Below are positions 1 to 8,427 of a stretch of DNA of 64,000 bases, one piece after another. A program made the translations under genes and the position numbers. Numbering within the stretch: position 1 is the first letter of the stretch; each line of letters begins with the position of its first letter. The stretch comes from Streptomyces sp. 130 (GTDB lineage: Bacteria > Actinomycetota > Actinomycetes > Streptomycetales > Streptomycetaceae): contig NZ_VJNO01000009.1 of NCBI RefSeq assembly GCF_007096885.1, positions 1 to 64,000 on the forward strand. The letters are read 5' to 3'. The notes below the pieces were generated by a model. That model worked only from the letters and a program-made list of their open reading frames with translations. It made no database searches and was not told the origin of the DNA.

Positions 1-22
1 GTGGCACGGATTCCCGTGCCAC
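1..22. terminator. Hairpin at left edge, probable terminator
   Basis: Nine-base perfect arms (1-9 and 14-22) around a 4-nt loop, followed by a C-run. It lies upstream of the first gene, so it probably ends a gene outside the window. Confidence 0.6.
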
Positions 23-77
23 CCCCCTCCGGCATATCTCGGTGGACCGGCGCGGGACCGGCGGCGACAGTGAGCGC

Positions 78-1088
78 ATGACATCCCACGTGCAACACAT
101 CACCATCGACTGCGCCGACGCCTACACGCTGGGCACCTTCTGGTCGGCCGTGCTCGGCGCCCCGCTCTCCGACGAGGACCACCCCGGCGACCCCGAGGCC
201 CTGGTCGAAGCGCCGGGCGCCGCCCTGCTGTTCGTCACCGTGCCGGACCGCAAGCAGGGCAAGAACCGCGTCCACCTGGACATCAAGCCCGAGGACCGCA
301 CCCGGGACGAGGAGGTCGAACGGCTGCTGGCCCTCGGCGCGACCCTGGTCGCCGACCACCGCAAACCGAACGGACGGGGCTGGGCGACGCTGGCCGACCC
401 GGAGGGCAACGAGTTCTGCGTGGAGTGCGGCGCGGCCGAGCGGGCGGCGCTCAGCGGTACGCGGCTGCCGGTGACCGCGGACGACGTGACGCGGGCGGTC
501 CGGCTGGCGGTCGACGCCCTCACCGGCGCGGCGGAGGGCGACTGGCGCGTCCCGGCCGGGACGCTGACGTGGGACTGCCGGGAGACCGCGGAGCACCTGA
601 GCGACGACCTCTTCGCGTACGCCGTCCAGCTGGGCCCGCGTACGCCGTCGGTGGAGACCGAGGTGCCGTACCACTGGGGCCCCCGGCGCGAGGGCGGCCC
701 GTGGAACGCGGTCTTCGCGGACCCGGAGGCGGGTGTGGCGGGGCTGCTCCAGACCGTGGAGGCGAGCGGCGCGCTGCTGGCCGCGATGGTCCGTACGGCC
801 TCGCCGGCCACCCGCTCGTTCCACAGCTACGGGGTCTCCGACGCGGAGGGCTTCGCGGCCATGGGCGTCGTGGAGACCCTGGTGCACGCCCATGACATCG
901 CCTCGGCCCTGGGCGTCTCCTGGGAACCGCCCGCCGCCCTGTGCGACCGGGCGCTGGCCCGGCTCTTCCCCGGCGCGCCGGACGACAGGGACCGGTGGGC
1001 CGTGCTGCTCTGGTCCACCGGTCGCGGCGAGCTGCCCGGGCGCGAGCGCGTGACGTCGTGGAAGTGGCACAGCGCCCCGCTGGCCTGA
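78..1088 (+). CDS. VOC domain fused to maleylpyruvate-isomerase-like domain
   Basis: 336 aa. Residues 1-120 form a glyoxalase/bleomycin-resistance (VOC) fold, ending in the usual DPEGNEFCVE strand. Residues 135-330 look like the mycothiol-dependent maleylpyruvate isomerase / DinB-like helical bundle, including the WDCRETAEHLSDDLFAY helix. ATG at 78 is chosen over the in-frame GTG at 42 because the VOC fold begins directly with MTSHVQHITIDC. This two-domain arrangement recurs in Streptomyces, and its substrate is unknown. A thiol-dependent isomerase or detoxification role is inference only. It converges on the aminotransferase gene with a 1-nt gap. Confidence 0.8.
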   Translation: MTSHVQHITIDCADAYTLGTFWSAVLGAPLSDEDHPGDPEALVEAPGAALLFVTVPDRKQGKNRVHLDIKPEDRTRDEEVERLLALGATLVADHRKPNGRGWATLADPEGNEFCVECGAAERAALSGTRLPVTADDVTRAVRLAVDALTGAAEGDWRVPAGTLTWDCRETAEHLSDDLFAYAVQLGPRTPSVETEVPYHWGPRREGGPWNAVFADPEAGVAGLLQTVEASGALLAAMVRTASPATRSFHSYGVSDAEGFAAMGVVETLVHAHDIASALGVSWEPPAALCDRALARLFPGAPDDRDRWAVLLWSTGRGELPGRERVTSWKWHSAPLA

Positions 1089-1089
1089 A

Positions 1090-2151
1090 TCAGCGGGCGA
1101 GCACGTCGAGCGCGCGGTCCACGTCCGCCTCGGTGTTGTAGAGGTGGAAGGACGCGCGCAGATTGCCCGCCCGGCCGGCGACCAGCACCCCGGACCGCTG
1201 GAGCTCCGGTGCCCGGTCGCCGAGGCCGGGCACCGCGACGACGGCGGTGTCCGCCGCCACGGGCTCGTGCCCGAGGGCCGTCACCCCGGCGCGGAAGCGG
1301 CCGGCCAGCGCGAGGGCGTGGTCGTGCAGCGCGTCGACGCCGATCTCGTGGAGCAGGGCGAGGGAGTGCTCGGCGCCGTGGTACGCGAGGTAGACGGGCG
1401 GCTCGTCGTAGCGGTGGGCGTCGGAGGCCAGCTTGGCGACCGGTCCGTACACGCTGCCCCACGGGTCCTCCGAGGCGGCCATGCCCACGTCGACCGGCTT
1501 CAGGCTCTCCTGCGCGTCCTCGGTGACGGTGAGGAACGAGGTGCCGCGCGGGCAGAGCAGGTACTTGAAGCCGCCGGTCACCGTGTAGTCGTAGGCCCCC
1601 GCGTCCAGCGGCAGCCAGCCCGCGGACTGGGTGGCGTCCAGCAGCGTACGGGCGCCGTGGGCCGCCGCGGCGGCCCGGACCGCGTCCAGGTCGGCGCGGC
1701 GGCCGTCCGCCGACTGCACCGAGGAGAAGGCGACGAGCGCGGTGGAGGGGCGCACGGCCCCGGCCAGCCCTTCCAGCGGCACGTACCGCATGTCGAGGTC
1801 GCCGCGGACCGCGAAGGGGCTGACGACAGAGCTGAACTCGCCCTCGGGGGCGAGCACTTCGGCCCCCGGGGGCAGTGAGGCCGCGATCAGCCCGACGTGG
1901 GCGACGACGGAGCTGCCGACGGCGACCCGGCCGGCCCCTACGCCGACGAGCCGCGCGAAGCCGTCCCTGGCGCGGTCCACCGCCTCGAAGTCTCCGGAAC
2001 CGGCGCGGCGGCCGGAGGCGCCCTCGTCGGCAAGCGCCTTCACGGCGTCGACGGTGCGGCGGGGCAGCAGCCCGCAGGTGGAGGTGTTGAGGTAGGTGGT
2101 CTCGGGCGCGAACTCGGCGGCTACGGCACGGCTGAGCGGAGAGTGCGTCAT
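1090..2151 (-). CDS. Class V aminotransferase-fold PLP enzyme
   Basis: 353 aa, similar to cysteine desulfurase / kynureninase-like class V PLP enzymes. It opens with ETTYLNTSTCGLLPRRTVDA, the substrate-side motif of the family, and has the PLP region DATQSAGWLPLD followed by TGGFKYLLCPRG, whose Lys should form the internal aldimine. The substrate cannot be read from the sequence. ATG 2151 is preferred because upstream codons in this frame run into a tandem repeat and do not resemble protein. The gene stands alone behind that repeat. Confidence 0.82.
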   Translation of the reverse strand: MTHSPLSRAVAAEFAPETTYLNTSTCGLLPRRTVDAVKALADEGASGRRAGSGDFEAVDRARDGFARLVGVGAGRVAVGSSVVAHVGLIAASLPPGAEVLAPEGEFSSVVSPFAVRGDLDMRYVPLEGLAGAVRPSTALVAFSSVQSADGRRADLDAVRAAAAAHGARTLLDATQSAGWLPLDAGAYDYTVTGGFKYLLCPRGTSFLTVTEDAQESLKPVDVGMAASEDPWGSVYGPVAKLASDAHRYDEPPVYLAYHGAEHSLALLHEIGVDALHDHALALAGRFRAGVTALGHEPVAADTAVVAVPGLGDRAPELQRSGVLVAGRAGNLRASFHLYNTEADVDRALDVLAR

Positions 2152-2243
2152 GAGCTCAGCGTGAACCCTCGCCGACCTGGGGTCAATTGACAAAAACTCA
2201 CGGCGGCCCCAAGCGATGCTTATGCGTCCGGAACCGAGGACGC

Positions 2244-2323
2244 GGACCGCCGTGGACGCGGACCACCAGAAACGCGGACCACCAGGAACGCGGACCGCCG
2301 GGAACGCGGGCCGCCGGGGACGG
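2244..2323. repeat. Five tandem 16-bp units
   Basis: Five contiguous, in-phase 16-bp units (2244, 2260, 2276, 2292, 2308) of the pattern GGACCRCCRKGRACGC, with a partial sixth to the left at about 2230. They fill the gap between the DsbA stop (2337) and the aminotransferase start (2151). As 16 is not a multiple of 3, a repeated peptide is not expected. Confidence 0.85.
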
Positions 2324-2336
2324 CCCGCGTGGCGGG

Positions 2337-3053
2337 TCAGGCGTTCCGGGTGGCTGCGGGGACCTCGCAGGCCCCGTCGGCGTCGCAGGCCGCCGCGTCG
2401 GCGGCGGCGGTCACCGGGCGGTCCTTCCACGCCTGCTCCAGCGCCTGGGCGAAGACCTCGGCGGGCTGGCCGCCGGAGATGCCGTAGCGCCGGTCGAACA
2501 CGAAGAACGGCACCGCGTTGGCGCCCAGCTCGGCCGCCTCCCGCTCGTCGGCGCGCACCTCGTCGGCGTACGCCTTCGGGTCGGCGAGCACCGCGCGCGC
2601 CTCGTCGGCGTCCAGCCCCGCCTCGACGGCCAGGTCCAGCAGGACGGCGTCGTCGAAGACGGACCGCTCCTCGGCGAAGTTGGCCCGGTAGGCGAGGGCC
2701 AGCAGCTCGTCCTGGCGGCCACGGGCCTTGGCGAGGTGCAGCAGGCGGTGGATGTCGAACGTGTTGCCGTGGTCCCGGCCCTCGGTGAGATAGCCGAGCC
2801 CTTCGGCCCGGGCGTTGGCCGCGACATTGGCCTCCATCGAGCGGACCTCGTCGGGGGTGCGCCCGTACTTGCGCGCCAGCATGTCGGTGACCAGCTCGGT
2901 GTCGCCCTTGGCGCGGCCGGGGTCGAGCTCGAAGGAGCGGTGCACCACCTCGACGTCGTCGCGGTGGGCGAAGCCCGCGAGACCCTTCTCAAAACGGGCC
3001 TTTCCGACATAACACCAGGGGCAGGCGATGTCGCTCCAGATCTCGACGCGCAT
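2337..3053 (-). CDS. DsbA-family oxidoreductase, FrnE-like
   Basis: 238 aa of the cytoplasmic FrnE branch of DsbA-like thioredoxin-fold proteins. The redox motif CPWC is at residues 11-14, after the first beta strand (MRVEIWSDIACPWC). The long helical insertion and the late cis-Pro region (NAVPFFVFDRRYGISGGQP) are present. There is no signal peptide, so it acts inside the cell, probably on thiols or as a 2-hydroxychromene-carboxylate-isomerase-like enzyme. A purine-rich ribosome site (GAGAGAAGAAGAG) precedes ATG 3053. Confidence 0.9.
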   Translation of the reverse strand: MRVEIWSDIACPWCYVGKARFEKGLAGFAHRDDVEVVHRSFELDPGRAKGDTELVTDMLARKYGRTPDEVRSMEANVAANARAEGLGYLTEGRDHGNTFDIHRLLHLAKARGRQDELLALAYRANFAEERSVFDDAVLLDLAVEAGLDADEARAVLADPKAYADEVRADEREAAELGANAVPFFVFDRRYGISGGQPAEVFAQALEQAWKDRPVTAAADAAACDADGACEVPAATRNA

Positions 3054-3167
3054 GACTCTTCTTCTCTCCGGACTCGTCGACGGCTGCGGCGGGGCGCGGA
3101 GGCACCCTCCGCTCCCCGCCCAAACGTATGACGGGCCCGCGCCATTCCCGCGCCCGGGCCCATGTGC

Positions 3168-3656
3168 TCAGCCTCTCCCCGGCGCTTCCGCCACCGCGAG
3201 GCGCAGCACCAGATGGTCGCCGTGCCGGGGCGTTTCCGGGTCGGGGACCCAGCCGCAGGCGGAGTAGAAGGCCCGGGCCCGCTCGTTGGGCCCGAAGACC
3301 TCCAGACGGGCCCGCGTGACTCCGCGCCGCCGCCAGTCGGCGACGCACGCGAGGTGCAGGGCGCTGCCGACCCCCTCGCGCCAGTGCGCCGGGGAGACGT
3401 GGAGCTGGGTGAGGCAGGTCCACCCGTCGCGCACGGAGTGGGCGGCGACGCCGACGAGGGCGCCGTCCTCCTCGGCGACGAGCACGGTGGTCTCCTCCCG
3501 GTCCACCGCGCGGGCCCAGCCGTCCCGGCTCCGGCCGGCCTCGGCCGCGCCCGCGTACTCCTCCTCGGCGAGGTGGCCGCTGTAGTAGGTGGCCCTGGCC
3601 TCGGTGTGCAGGGTGACTATCGCGTCGAGGTCGTCCCGCCTCGCTGTACGGATCAT
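3168..3656 (-). CDS. GNAT family N-acetyltransferase
   Basis: 162 aa, a single GNAT domain. Visible are motif A for acetyl-CoA pyrophosphate binding (VSPAHWREGVGSALHLACVADWRRRG, residues about 93-118) and the motif B segment LEVFGPNERARAFYSACGWV. The acceptor is unknown. A hairpin at 3673-3704 separates it from the DUF1349 gene upstream, so it is probably its own unit. Confidence 0.87.
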   Translation of the reverse strand: MIRTARRDDLDAIVTLHTEARATYYSGHLAEEEYAGAAEAGRSRDGWARAVDREETTVLVAEEDGALVGVAAHSVRDGWTCLTQLHVSPAHWREGVGSALHLACVADWRRRGVTRARLEVFGPNERARAFYSACGWVPDPETPRHGDHLVLRLAVAEAPGRG

Positions 3657-3672
3657 GGTGGGGAGGACGTAC

Positions 3673-3704
3673 GGGCCGGGGCGCCGGTTCCGCCGCCCCG
3701 GCCC
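3673..3704 (-). terminator. Terminator of the semialdehyde dehydrogenase operon
   Basis: GC-rich 11-bp arms (3673-3683 and 3694-3704) with a 10-nt loop, starting 4 nt past the DUF1349 stop. It closes the two-gene operon and isolates the GNAT gene. Confidence 0.65.
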
Positions 3705-3707
3705 CGG

Positions 3708-4313
3708 TCAGCTGCCGTCGCGGAGGTCCGCCGGGCCCTCCGGCCGGAAGGCGATCCGGTCGAAGGCCACCTCGCAGCCGTCGCCCGTGGGCGACTGGGC
3801 GAGGAAGCCGACGGACGCGGTGGCCGCCTGCTCCGGGGTGCCGAGGGTGAAGACGCGGACGAAGGTCCACTTCTCGCCGTCGGCCGAGGCGTGGAAGGCG
3901 AAGGCGTGTCCGGTACGGCTCAGCCGCAGCCAGTGGGTGTCGCCGTCCACGACGGAGGAGTTGACGTCGTCGGAGTGGCCCCGGGTGACCACCGTGCAGA
4001 TGGTCGGGCGCTCCGGGGACAGCTCCAGGCAGAGCTTGGCCCATTCCCGGTCGCCGGCGTGGAGGTAGAGCACGCCCGCGTCGAAGGCGGCGGCGAAGCC
4101 CACCTTCACCCGGGCGATGAGCTGGAAGTCGCCCGCCGGGGCGGCGCCCAGCAGCCGGGGCGCGTCGCTCGCCGGTTCCAGGCTGTCGCCGCCCGGCGGG
4201 ACGAAGCGGTCCTGGCGGGCGCCGGCGCGGCCGGTGAGCACGCCGTCCGCGTAGGTCCAGCCGCCGTCGGGGCCGTACGGCCGGAGCGCGAAGGGGAGTT
4301 CGGGGAGGTTCAC
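3708..4313 (-). CDS. DUF1349 concanavalin-like protein
   Basis: 201 aa, a beta-sandwich of the DUF1349 family (concanavalin A-like lectin/glucanase fold; homologues were once called regulation-of-enolase protein 1). The segment VKVGFAAAFDAGVLYLHAGDREWAKLCLELSP is the family signature. There is no signal peptide. The GTG start at 4313 overlaps the aldehyde dehydrogenase stop as GTGA, so the two are translationally coupled. The coupling suggests carbohydrate or sugar-acid binding tied to the uronate pathway, but no enzymatic role can be claimed. Confidence 0.85.
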   Translation of the reverse strand: MNLPELPFALRPYGPDGGWTYADGVLTGRAGARQDRFVPPGGDSLEPASDAPRLLGAAPAGDFQLIARVKVGFAAAFDAGVLYLHAGDREWAKLCLELSPERPTICTVVTRGHSDDVNSSVVDGDTHWLRLSRTGHAFAFHASADGEKWTFVRVFTLGTPEQAATASVGFLAQSPTGDGCEVAFDRIAFRPEGPADLRDGS

Positions 4314-5830
4314 GCGGGGCTTCCGTTCACGCGGCGGGGCAGGCCCAGCGGGTTGGCGTCGCGCAGTTCGGGCGGCAGCAGCGCGTCGGGGGTGGTCTGG
4401 TAGCTGACCGGGCGCAGCCAGCGCTCGATGGCGGTGGCGCCGACCGAGGTGGAGGTGGAGGTGGTGGCCGGGTAGGGGCCGCCGTGGTGCTGGGCGGGGG
4501 CGACGGCGACGCCGGTCGGCCAGCCGCCCACGAGGACCCGCCCGGCGAGCGGGGTGAGGGCGGCGAGGAGGTCCGCCGCGCCGCCTCCGGCCTCCTCGGT
4601 GGCGATGTGGAGGGTGGCGGTGAGGTTGCCGGGCAGGCGGGTCAGGACGGCGGTGATCTCGTCCTCGGAGGCGTACCGGGCGACGACGGTGACCGGGCCG
4701 AAGCACTCCTCCAGAAGCGTGTCGTGCGGGCCCTCGGCGGTCAGCTCGCGGGCCGGGACGGTCAGGAAGCCGGCCGCGACGGTGTGCTCGCCGCCCGCTC
4801 CGGGGGTGACGGGCGCCTCGACCCCGGGGAGCGCGGCGCGCTCGGTGACCCCGGCGAGGAAGGCGTCGCGCATGCGGTGGTCGAGCAGGACGCCGGCCTC
4901 GGTGCCGCTGACGGTCTCGGTGAGCGCCTTGAGCAGGCGGTCACCGCCCTCGCCCTCGGGGGCCAGGACGAATCCGGGCTTGGTGCAGAACTGGCCGACG
5001 CCCATGGTCATCGAGCCGGCCAGGCCCGCGCCGATCTCCTCGCCGCGCTCGGCGGCGGCGGCCTCGGTGACGACGACGGGGTTGAGGGAGCCCAGCTCGC
5101 CGTGGAAGGGGATGGGGACCGGGCGGGCGGCGGCGGCGTCGAACAGGGCGCGTCCGCCGCGCACCGAGCCGGTGAAGCCGGCGGCGGCGACGAGCGGGTG
5201 GCGGACGAGGGCGACCCCGGCCTCGAAGCCGTGGACGAGGGTGACGACGTCCTCGGGCAGCCCGGTGCGCGCGGCGGCCCGGCGCAGGATCGAGGCGCAC
5301 AGCTCGGAGGTCGCCGGGTGGTCCGGGTGGGCCTTGACGACGACGGGGCAGCCGGCCGCGAGGGCGCTGGCGGTGTCGCCGCCGGGCACGGAGAAGGCGA
5401 GCGGGAAGTTGCTGGCGGCGTAGACCGCGACGACGCCGAGCGGGATCTTGTAGCGGCGCAGGTCGGGCCAGGGCGGGGTGCGGGTGGGGTCCGCGTGGTC
5501 GATGTGGATGTCCAGGTAGGCGCCCTCGTCGACGACCTCCGCGAACGCCCGCAACTGGGCGGCGGTGCGCGCGAGTTCGCCGGTCAGCCGGGCCGGGCCG
5601 AGGGCCGTCTCGGCGTCGGCGGCCTCGATGACGTGTTCCCCGGCCTCGGTGAGCAGTTCGGCCGCCGTGCGCAGGAACGCGGCGCGCGCGGTGCGGTCGG
5701 CGAGGGAGCCGCGTACCGCGTGGGCGGCGCGGACCGCGCGGTCGACCTCCTCCGCTGTGGCCTCCACCGCAACCTGCTCGCGCGGGTTCCCGGTGCGGGG
5801 GTCGACGCTCCAGACTGGTGTTGCTGCCAC
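4310..5830 (-). CDS. Alpha-ketoglutaric semialdehyde dehydrogenase (NADP+)
   Basis: 506 aa, of the aldehyde dehydrogenase branch that oxidises 2,5-dioxovalerate to alpha-ketoglutarate, the last step of oxidative uronate and pentose pathways. Seen are the substrate/cofactor region PLGVVAVYAASNFPLAFSVPGGDTASALAAGCPVVVKAHP, the catalytic Cys in GQFCTKPGF and the Glu in FHGELGSLNP. Length fits the family (about 500-525 aa). The start is GTG 5830, 7 nt after GGAAGG. It lies divergent from the IclR regulator across an operator-like palindrome. Other genes of the route are at 20-28 kb. Confidence 0.87.
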   Translation of the reverse strand: MAATPVWSVDPRTGNPREQVAVEATAEEVDRAVRAAHAVRGSLADRTARAAFLRTAAELLTEAGEHVIEAADAETALGPARLTGELARTAAQLRAFAEVVDEGAYLDIHIDHADPTRTPPWPDLRRYKIPLGVVAVYAASNFPLAFSVPGGDTASALAAGCPVVVKAHPDHPATSELCASILRRAAARTGLPEDVVTLVHGFEAGVALVRHPLVAAAGFTGSVRGGRALFDAAAARPVPIPFHGELGSLNPVVVTEAAAAERGEEIGAGLAGSMTMGVGQFCTKPGFVLAPEGEGGDRLLKALTETVSGTEAGVLLDHRMRDAFLAGVTERAALPGVEAPVTPGAGGEHTVAAGFLTVPARELTAEGPHDTLLEECFGPVTVVARYASEDEITAVLTRLPGNLTATLHIATEEAGGGAADLLAALTPLAGRVLVGGWPTGVAVAPAQHHGGPYPATTSTSTSVGATAIERWLRPVSYQTTPDALLPPELRDANPLGLPRRVNGSPA

Positions 5831-5837
5831 CGTGTTT

Positions 5838-5843
5838 CCTTCC
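5838..5843 (-). promoter_or_regulatory. RBS deciding the aldehyde dehydrogenase start
   Basis: GGAAGG on the minus strand, 7 nt before GTG 5830. It favours this start over an in-frame ATG further upstream. Confidence 0.6.
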
Positions 5844-5881
5844 GCTCCACTGCCGCACATCAGAAGTCGTCCGGTATAAGC

Positions 5882-5899
5882 TGTTCGGTATTCTGAACA
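5882..5899. promoter_or_regulatory. Candidate IclR operator (TGTTCGG-N4-type palindrome)
   Basis: Within CTGTTCGGTATTCTGAACAG (5881-5900), with perfect 6-bp arms and an 8-nt spacer, in the divergent intergenic region between the semialdehyde dehydrogenase and iclR genes. A second shorter dyad GTTCCTGAAC follows at 5902-5911. 15 of 18 positions match the palindrome at 20342-20359. Assignment to the adjacent IclR protein is inference. Confidence 0.6.
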
Positions 5900-5999
5900 G
5901 CGTTCCTGAACGTGAATGTGAAGCGACTCTATTTCCGGGCCTTCGGTGTTGGCAAGAAGTCGCGGGGTTTCGTCGGCGGGGTGAAAGGGGCACAGGGCG

Positions 6000-6770
6000 A
6001 TGTCGGTTCCCGAGTCGGGTGGGGCACAGGTCAAGTCCGCGGTACGGACGGTCGAGCTGCTGGAGTACTTCGCCGGGCGGCCCGGCATGCACTCGCTCGC
6101 CGCGGTCCAGGAGGCCGTCGGCTATCCGAAGTCGAGCCTCTACATGCTGCTGCGCACCCTGGTCGAGCTGGGCTGGGTGGAGACCGACGCGACGGGCACG
6201 CGCTACGGGATCGGCGTACGGGCCCTGCTGGTCGGCACCTCGTACATCGACGGCGACGAGGTCGTCGCCGCGGCCCGCCCCACCCTGGACCGGCTCTCCG
6301 ACGACACCACCGAGACCATCCACCTGGCCCGGCTCGACGGCACCAACGTGGTCTACCTCGCGACCCGCCAGTCCCAGCACTACCTGCGCCCCTTCACCCG
6401 CGTCGGCCGCCGGCTGCCCGCCCACTCCACCTCGCTCGGCAAGGCGCTCCTCGCCACCTACAGCGACGAGCAGGTCCGCAAGATGCTGCCCGAGACGCTG
6501 CCCGCGCTCACCGAACACACCCTGACCGACCGCGAGAAGCTCATCGAGGAGCTGCACCAGATCCGTGAGCAGGGGTACGCGGTGGACCGCGAGGAGAACA
6601 CGCTGGGGCTGCGCTGCTTCGGCGTCGCCGTCCCGTACCGCACCCCGGCCCGGGACGCGATCAGCTGCTCGGTGCCGGTCGCCCGGCTGACCCCCGCGCA
6701 CGAGCAGATGGTCAAGGACGCGCTGTTCGACGCGCGCGACCGGCTGACGCTCGCCACCCGCCGGCTCTGA
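6000..6770 (+). CDS. IclR family transcriptional regulator
   Basis: 256 aa. The N-terminal winged helix-turn-helix is at residues about 12-75 (AVRTVELLEYF, then HSLAAVQEAVGYPKSSLYMLLRTL). The C-terminal IclR effector domain spans 85-250, with the typical GRRLPAHSTSLGKALLA and YAVDREENTLGLRCFGVAVP segments. KdgR of enterobacteria, the pectin-catabolism repressor, is in the same family. Position and the shared palindromes make it the likely regulator of the semialdehyde dehydrogenase and of the transporter/pectinase operon. The effector is probably a uronate-derived keto acid, which is inference. Confidence 0.9.
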   Translation: MSVPESGGAQVKSAVRTVELLEYFAGRPGMHSLAAVQEAVGYPKSSLYMLLRTLVELGWVETDATGTRYGIGVRALLVGTSYIDGDEVVAAARPTLDRLSDDTTETIHLARLDGTNVVYLATRQSQHYLRPFTRVGRRLPAHSTSLGKALLATYSDEQVRKMLPETLPALTEHTLTDREKLIEELHQIREQGYAVDREENTLGLRCFGVAVPYRTPARDAISCSVPVARLTPAHEQMVKDALFDARDRLTLATRRL

Positions 6771-6884
6771 TCCCGCGCCCCGCCGCCCGCCCGGCCGTGA
6801 ACGCCGCGGTCACCGTATGAGGAATCGGTGAGAAGCGGCACAACCGGGAACGACTCGCCCGGCCCCGCTCGTCTGCCGAGCAGG

Positions 6885-8330
6885 ATGAACAAGACGATCA
6901 GGCGCGCCTCGGTCTTCTGCCTGCTGCTGGTCCTCGCCCTCCTCGGGCGGGCGACCTGGGTGCAGGCGTACCAGGCCAAGGCGCTCGCAGACGACGACCA
7001 CAACCGGCGGAAGATCATCGCGCAGTACGCGCAGCCGCTGGGGGACATCATCGTGGCCGGTTCGCCGGTCACGGGCTCGAAGCGGACGGAGGGCGGCGAT
7101 CTCGCGTACCAGCGCACCTACCGGCAGGGCGGCCTCTACTCGGCCGTGACCGGCTACAGCTCGCAGGCGTACGGCTCGACGCAGCTGGAAGGGATCTACA
7201 GCCATGTGCTGGACGGCACCGACGACCGGCTGAAGAGTCCGCTGGGCGCGCTGACCGGCGAGCGGTCCGCCCCTGGTGACGTGGTGACGACGATCGACCC
7301 GGACGTCCAGAAGGCGGCGAGCGACGCGCTCGGCGACGACAAGGGCGCGGCCGTGGCGATCGACCCGAGGAGCGGGCAGATCCTGGGCATGGTGTCCTCC
7401 CCGTCGTACGACCCCACGGACATCAGCGGCACGAACGACGGCGACACCTGGTCGAAGCTGCTCGCCGACGAGGACAAGCCGCTCGTCAACCGCGCCATGC
7501 GGCAGCCGCTCGCGCCCGGTTCGACGTTCAAGCTGGTCGTGGCGTCGGCGGCGCTGGAGTACGGGCTGTACGACTCCGTGGACGAGCCGACGCGGAGCCC
7601 GGTCCCGTACACCCTGCCGGGCACCAGCACCCCCCTGCCGAACGAGAGCGCGTCCGCCCCCTGCGAGAACGCCTCGCTGCGCGTCGCCCTCCAGTACTCG
7701 TGCAACAACGTCTTCGGCAAGGCCGCCGCCGACCTGGGCCAGGACAAGGTGCGGGCGATGGCGGAGAAGTTCGGCTTCGACGACGAGAAGCTGGACGTGC
7801 CGGTGCGGGCGTCGACGAGCGTGTATCCGACGGACATGGACAAGGCGCAGACGGCGCTGACGGGCATCGGCCAGTTCGAGGTGACCGCGACCCCGCTCCA
7901 GATGGCGATGGTCTCCGCCGCGCTCGCCAACGGCGGTGAGCTGGCCGCCCCGCACATGGTCTCCGAGGTGACCGACGGGGACGGCGGCACGCTGGAGGAC
8001 TTCGCGGACGGCGACACCGAACGGATCGTCTCCGAGGACACCGCGAAGCAGTTGCGCAGCGCCATGGTGACCGTGGTGGAGAAGGGCACCGGCACCAACG
8101 CCCGGATCGCCGGGGCCGAGGTCGGCGGCAAGACGGGCACCGCCGAGAACGGCGTGGACAACAGCAACACGCCGTACGCCTGGTTCACCTCGTACGCGAA
8201 GTCCGGCGGCCAGGAGGTCGCGGTCGCGGTGGTCGTGGAGGACTCCGGCTCGACGGCGTCGGAGGTCAGCGGCAACGGGCTCGCGGCGCCGGTCGCCAGG
8301 AAGATGATGGAGGCGGCGCTGCGGCGGTAG
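6885..8330 (+). CDS. Class B penicillin-binding protein (PbpA/PBP2-like)
   Basis: 481 aa. An N-terminal membrane anchor (residues about 8-25) is followed by the dimerisation domain (IAQYAQPLGDIIVAGSPVTGS) and a transpeptidase domain with all three active-site motifs: STFK at 213-216 (nucleophile Ser213), SCN at 272-274 and KTG at 416-418. It cross-links peptidoglycan outside the membrane. ATG 6885 is chosen because the upstream in-frame extension lacks the conserved NKTIRRASVF start. No FtsW/RodA partner is adjacent, so it is an orphan paralogue rather than the main division or elongation copy. Confidence 0.92.
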   Translation: MNKTIRRASVFCLLLVLALLGRATWVQAYQAKALADDDHNRRKIIAQYAQPLGDIIVAGSPVTGSKRTEGGDLAYQRTYRQGGLYSAVTGYSSQAYGSTQLEGIYSHVLDGTDDRLKSPLGALTGERSAPGDVVTTIDPDVQKAASDALGDDKGAAVAIDPRSGQILGMVSSPSYDPTDISGTNDGDTWSKLLADEDKPLVNRAMRQPLAPGSTFKLVVASAALEYGLYDSVDEPTRSPVPYTLPGTSTPLPNESASAPCENASLRVALQYSCNNVFGKAAADLGQDKVRAMAEKFGFDDEKLDVPVRASTSVYPTDMDKAQTALTGIGQFEVTATPLQMAMVSAALANGGELAAPHMVSEVTDGDGGTLEDFADGDTERIVSEDTAKQLRSAMVTVVEKGTGTNARIAGAEVGGKTGTAENGVDNSNTPYAWFTSYAKSGGQEVAVAVVVEDSGSTASEVSGNGLAAPVARKMMEAALRR

Positions 8331-8345
8331 CCCCGTCCCGCTGTC

Positions 8346-8357
8346 GAAGCGCTTGCG
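8346..8357. promoter_or_regulatory. LacI-type operator-like element GAAGCGCTTGCG
   Basis: A 12-mer with AAGCGCTT palindromic core, in the gap before the sigma factor gene. The identical 12-mer occurs in reverse at 20322-20333 upstream of the sugar transporter operon. LacI-family regulators often bind AAGCGCTT-type cores. No lacI gene is in the window. Confidence 0.35.
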
Positions 8358-8427
8358 GTACGCTCACGCCCCGGCGGGGGCGTATCCGGACGGGCCGGGC
8401 GTGCGAGCGCAGGGGGACGAGGTAGCC

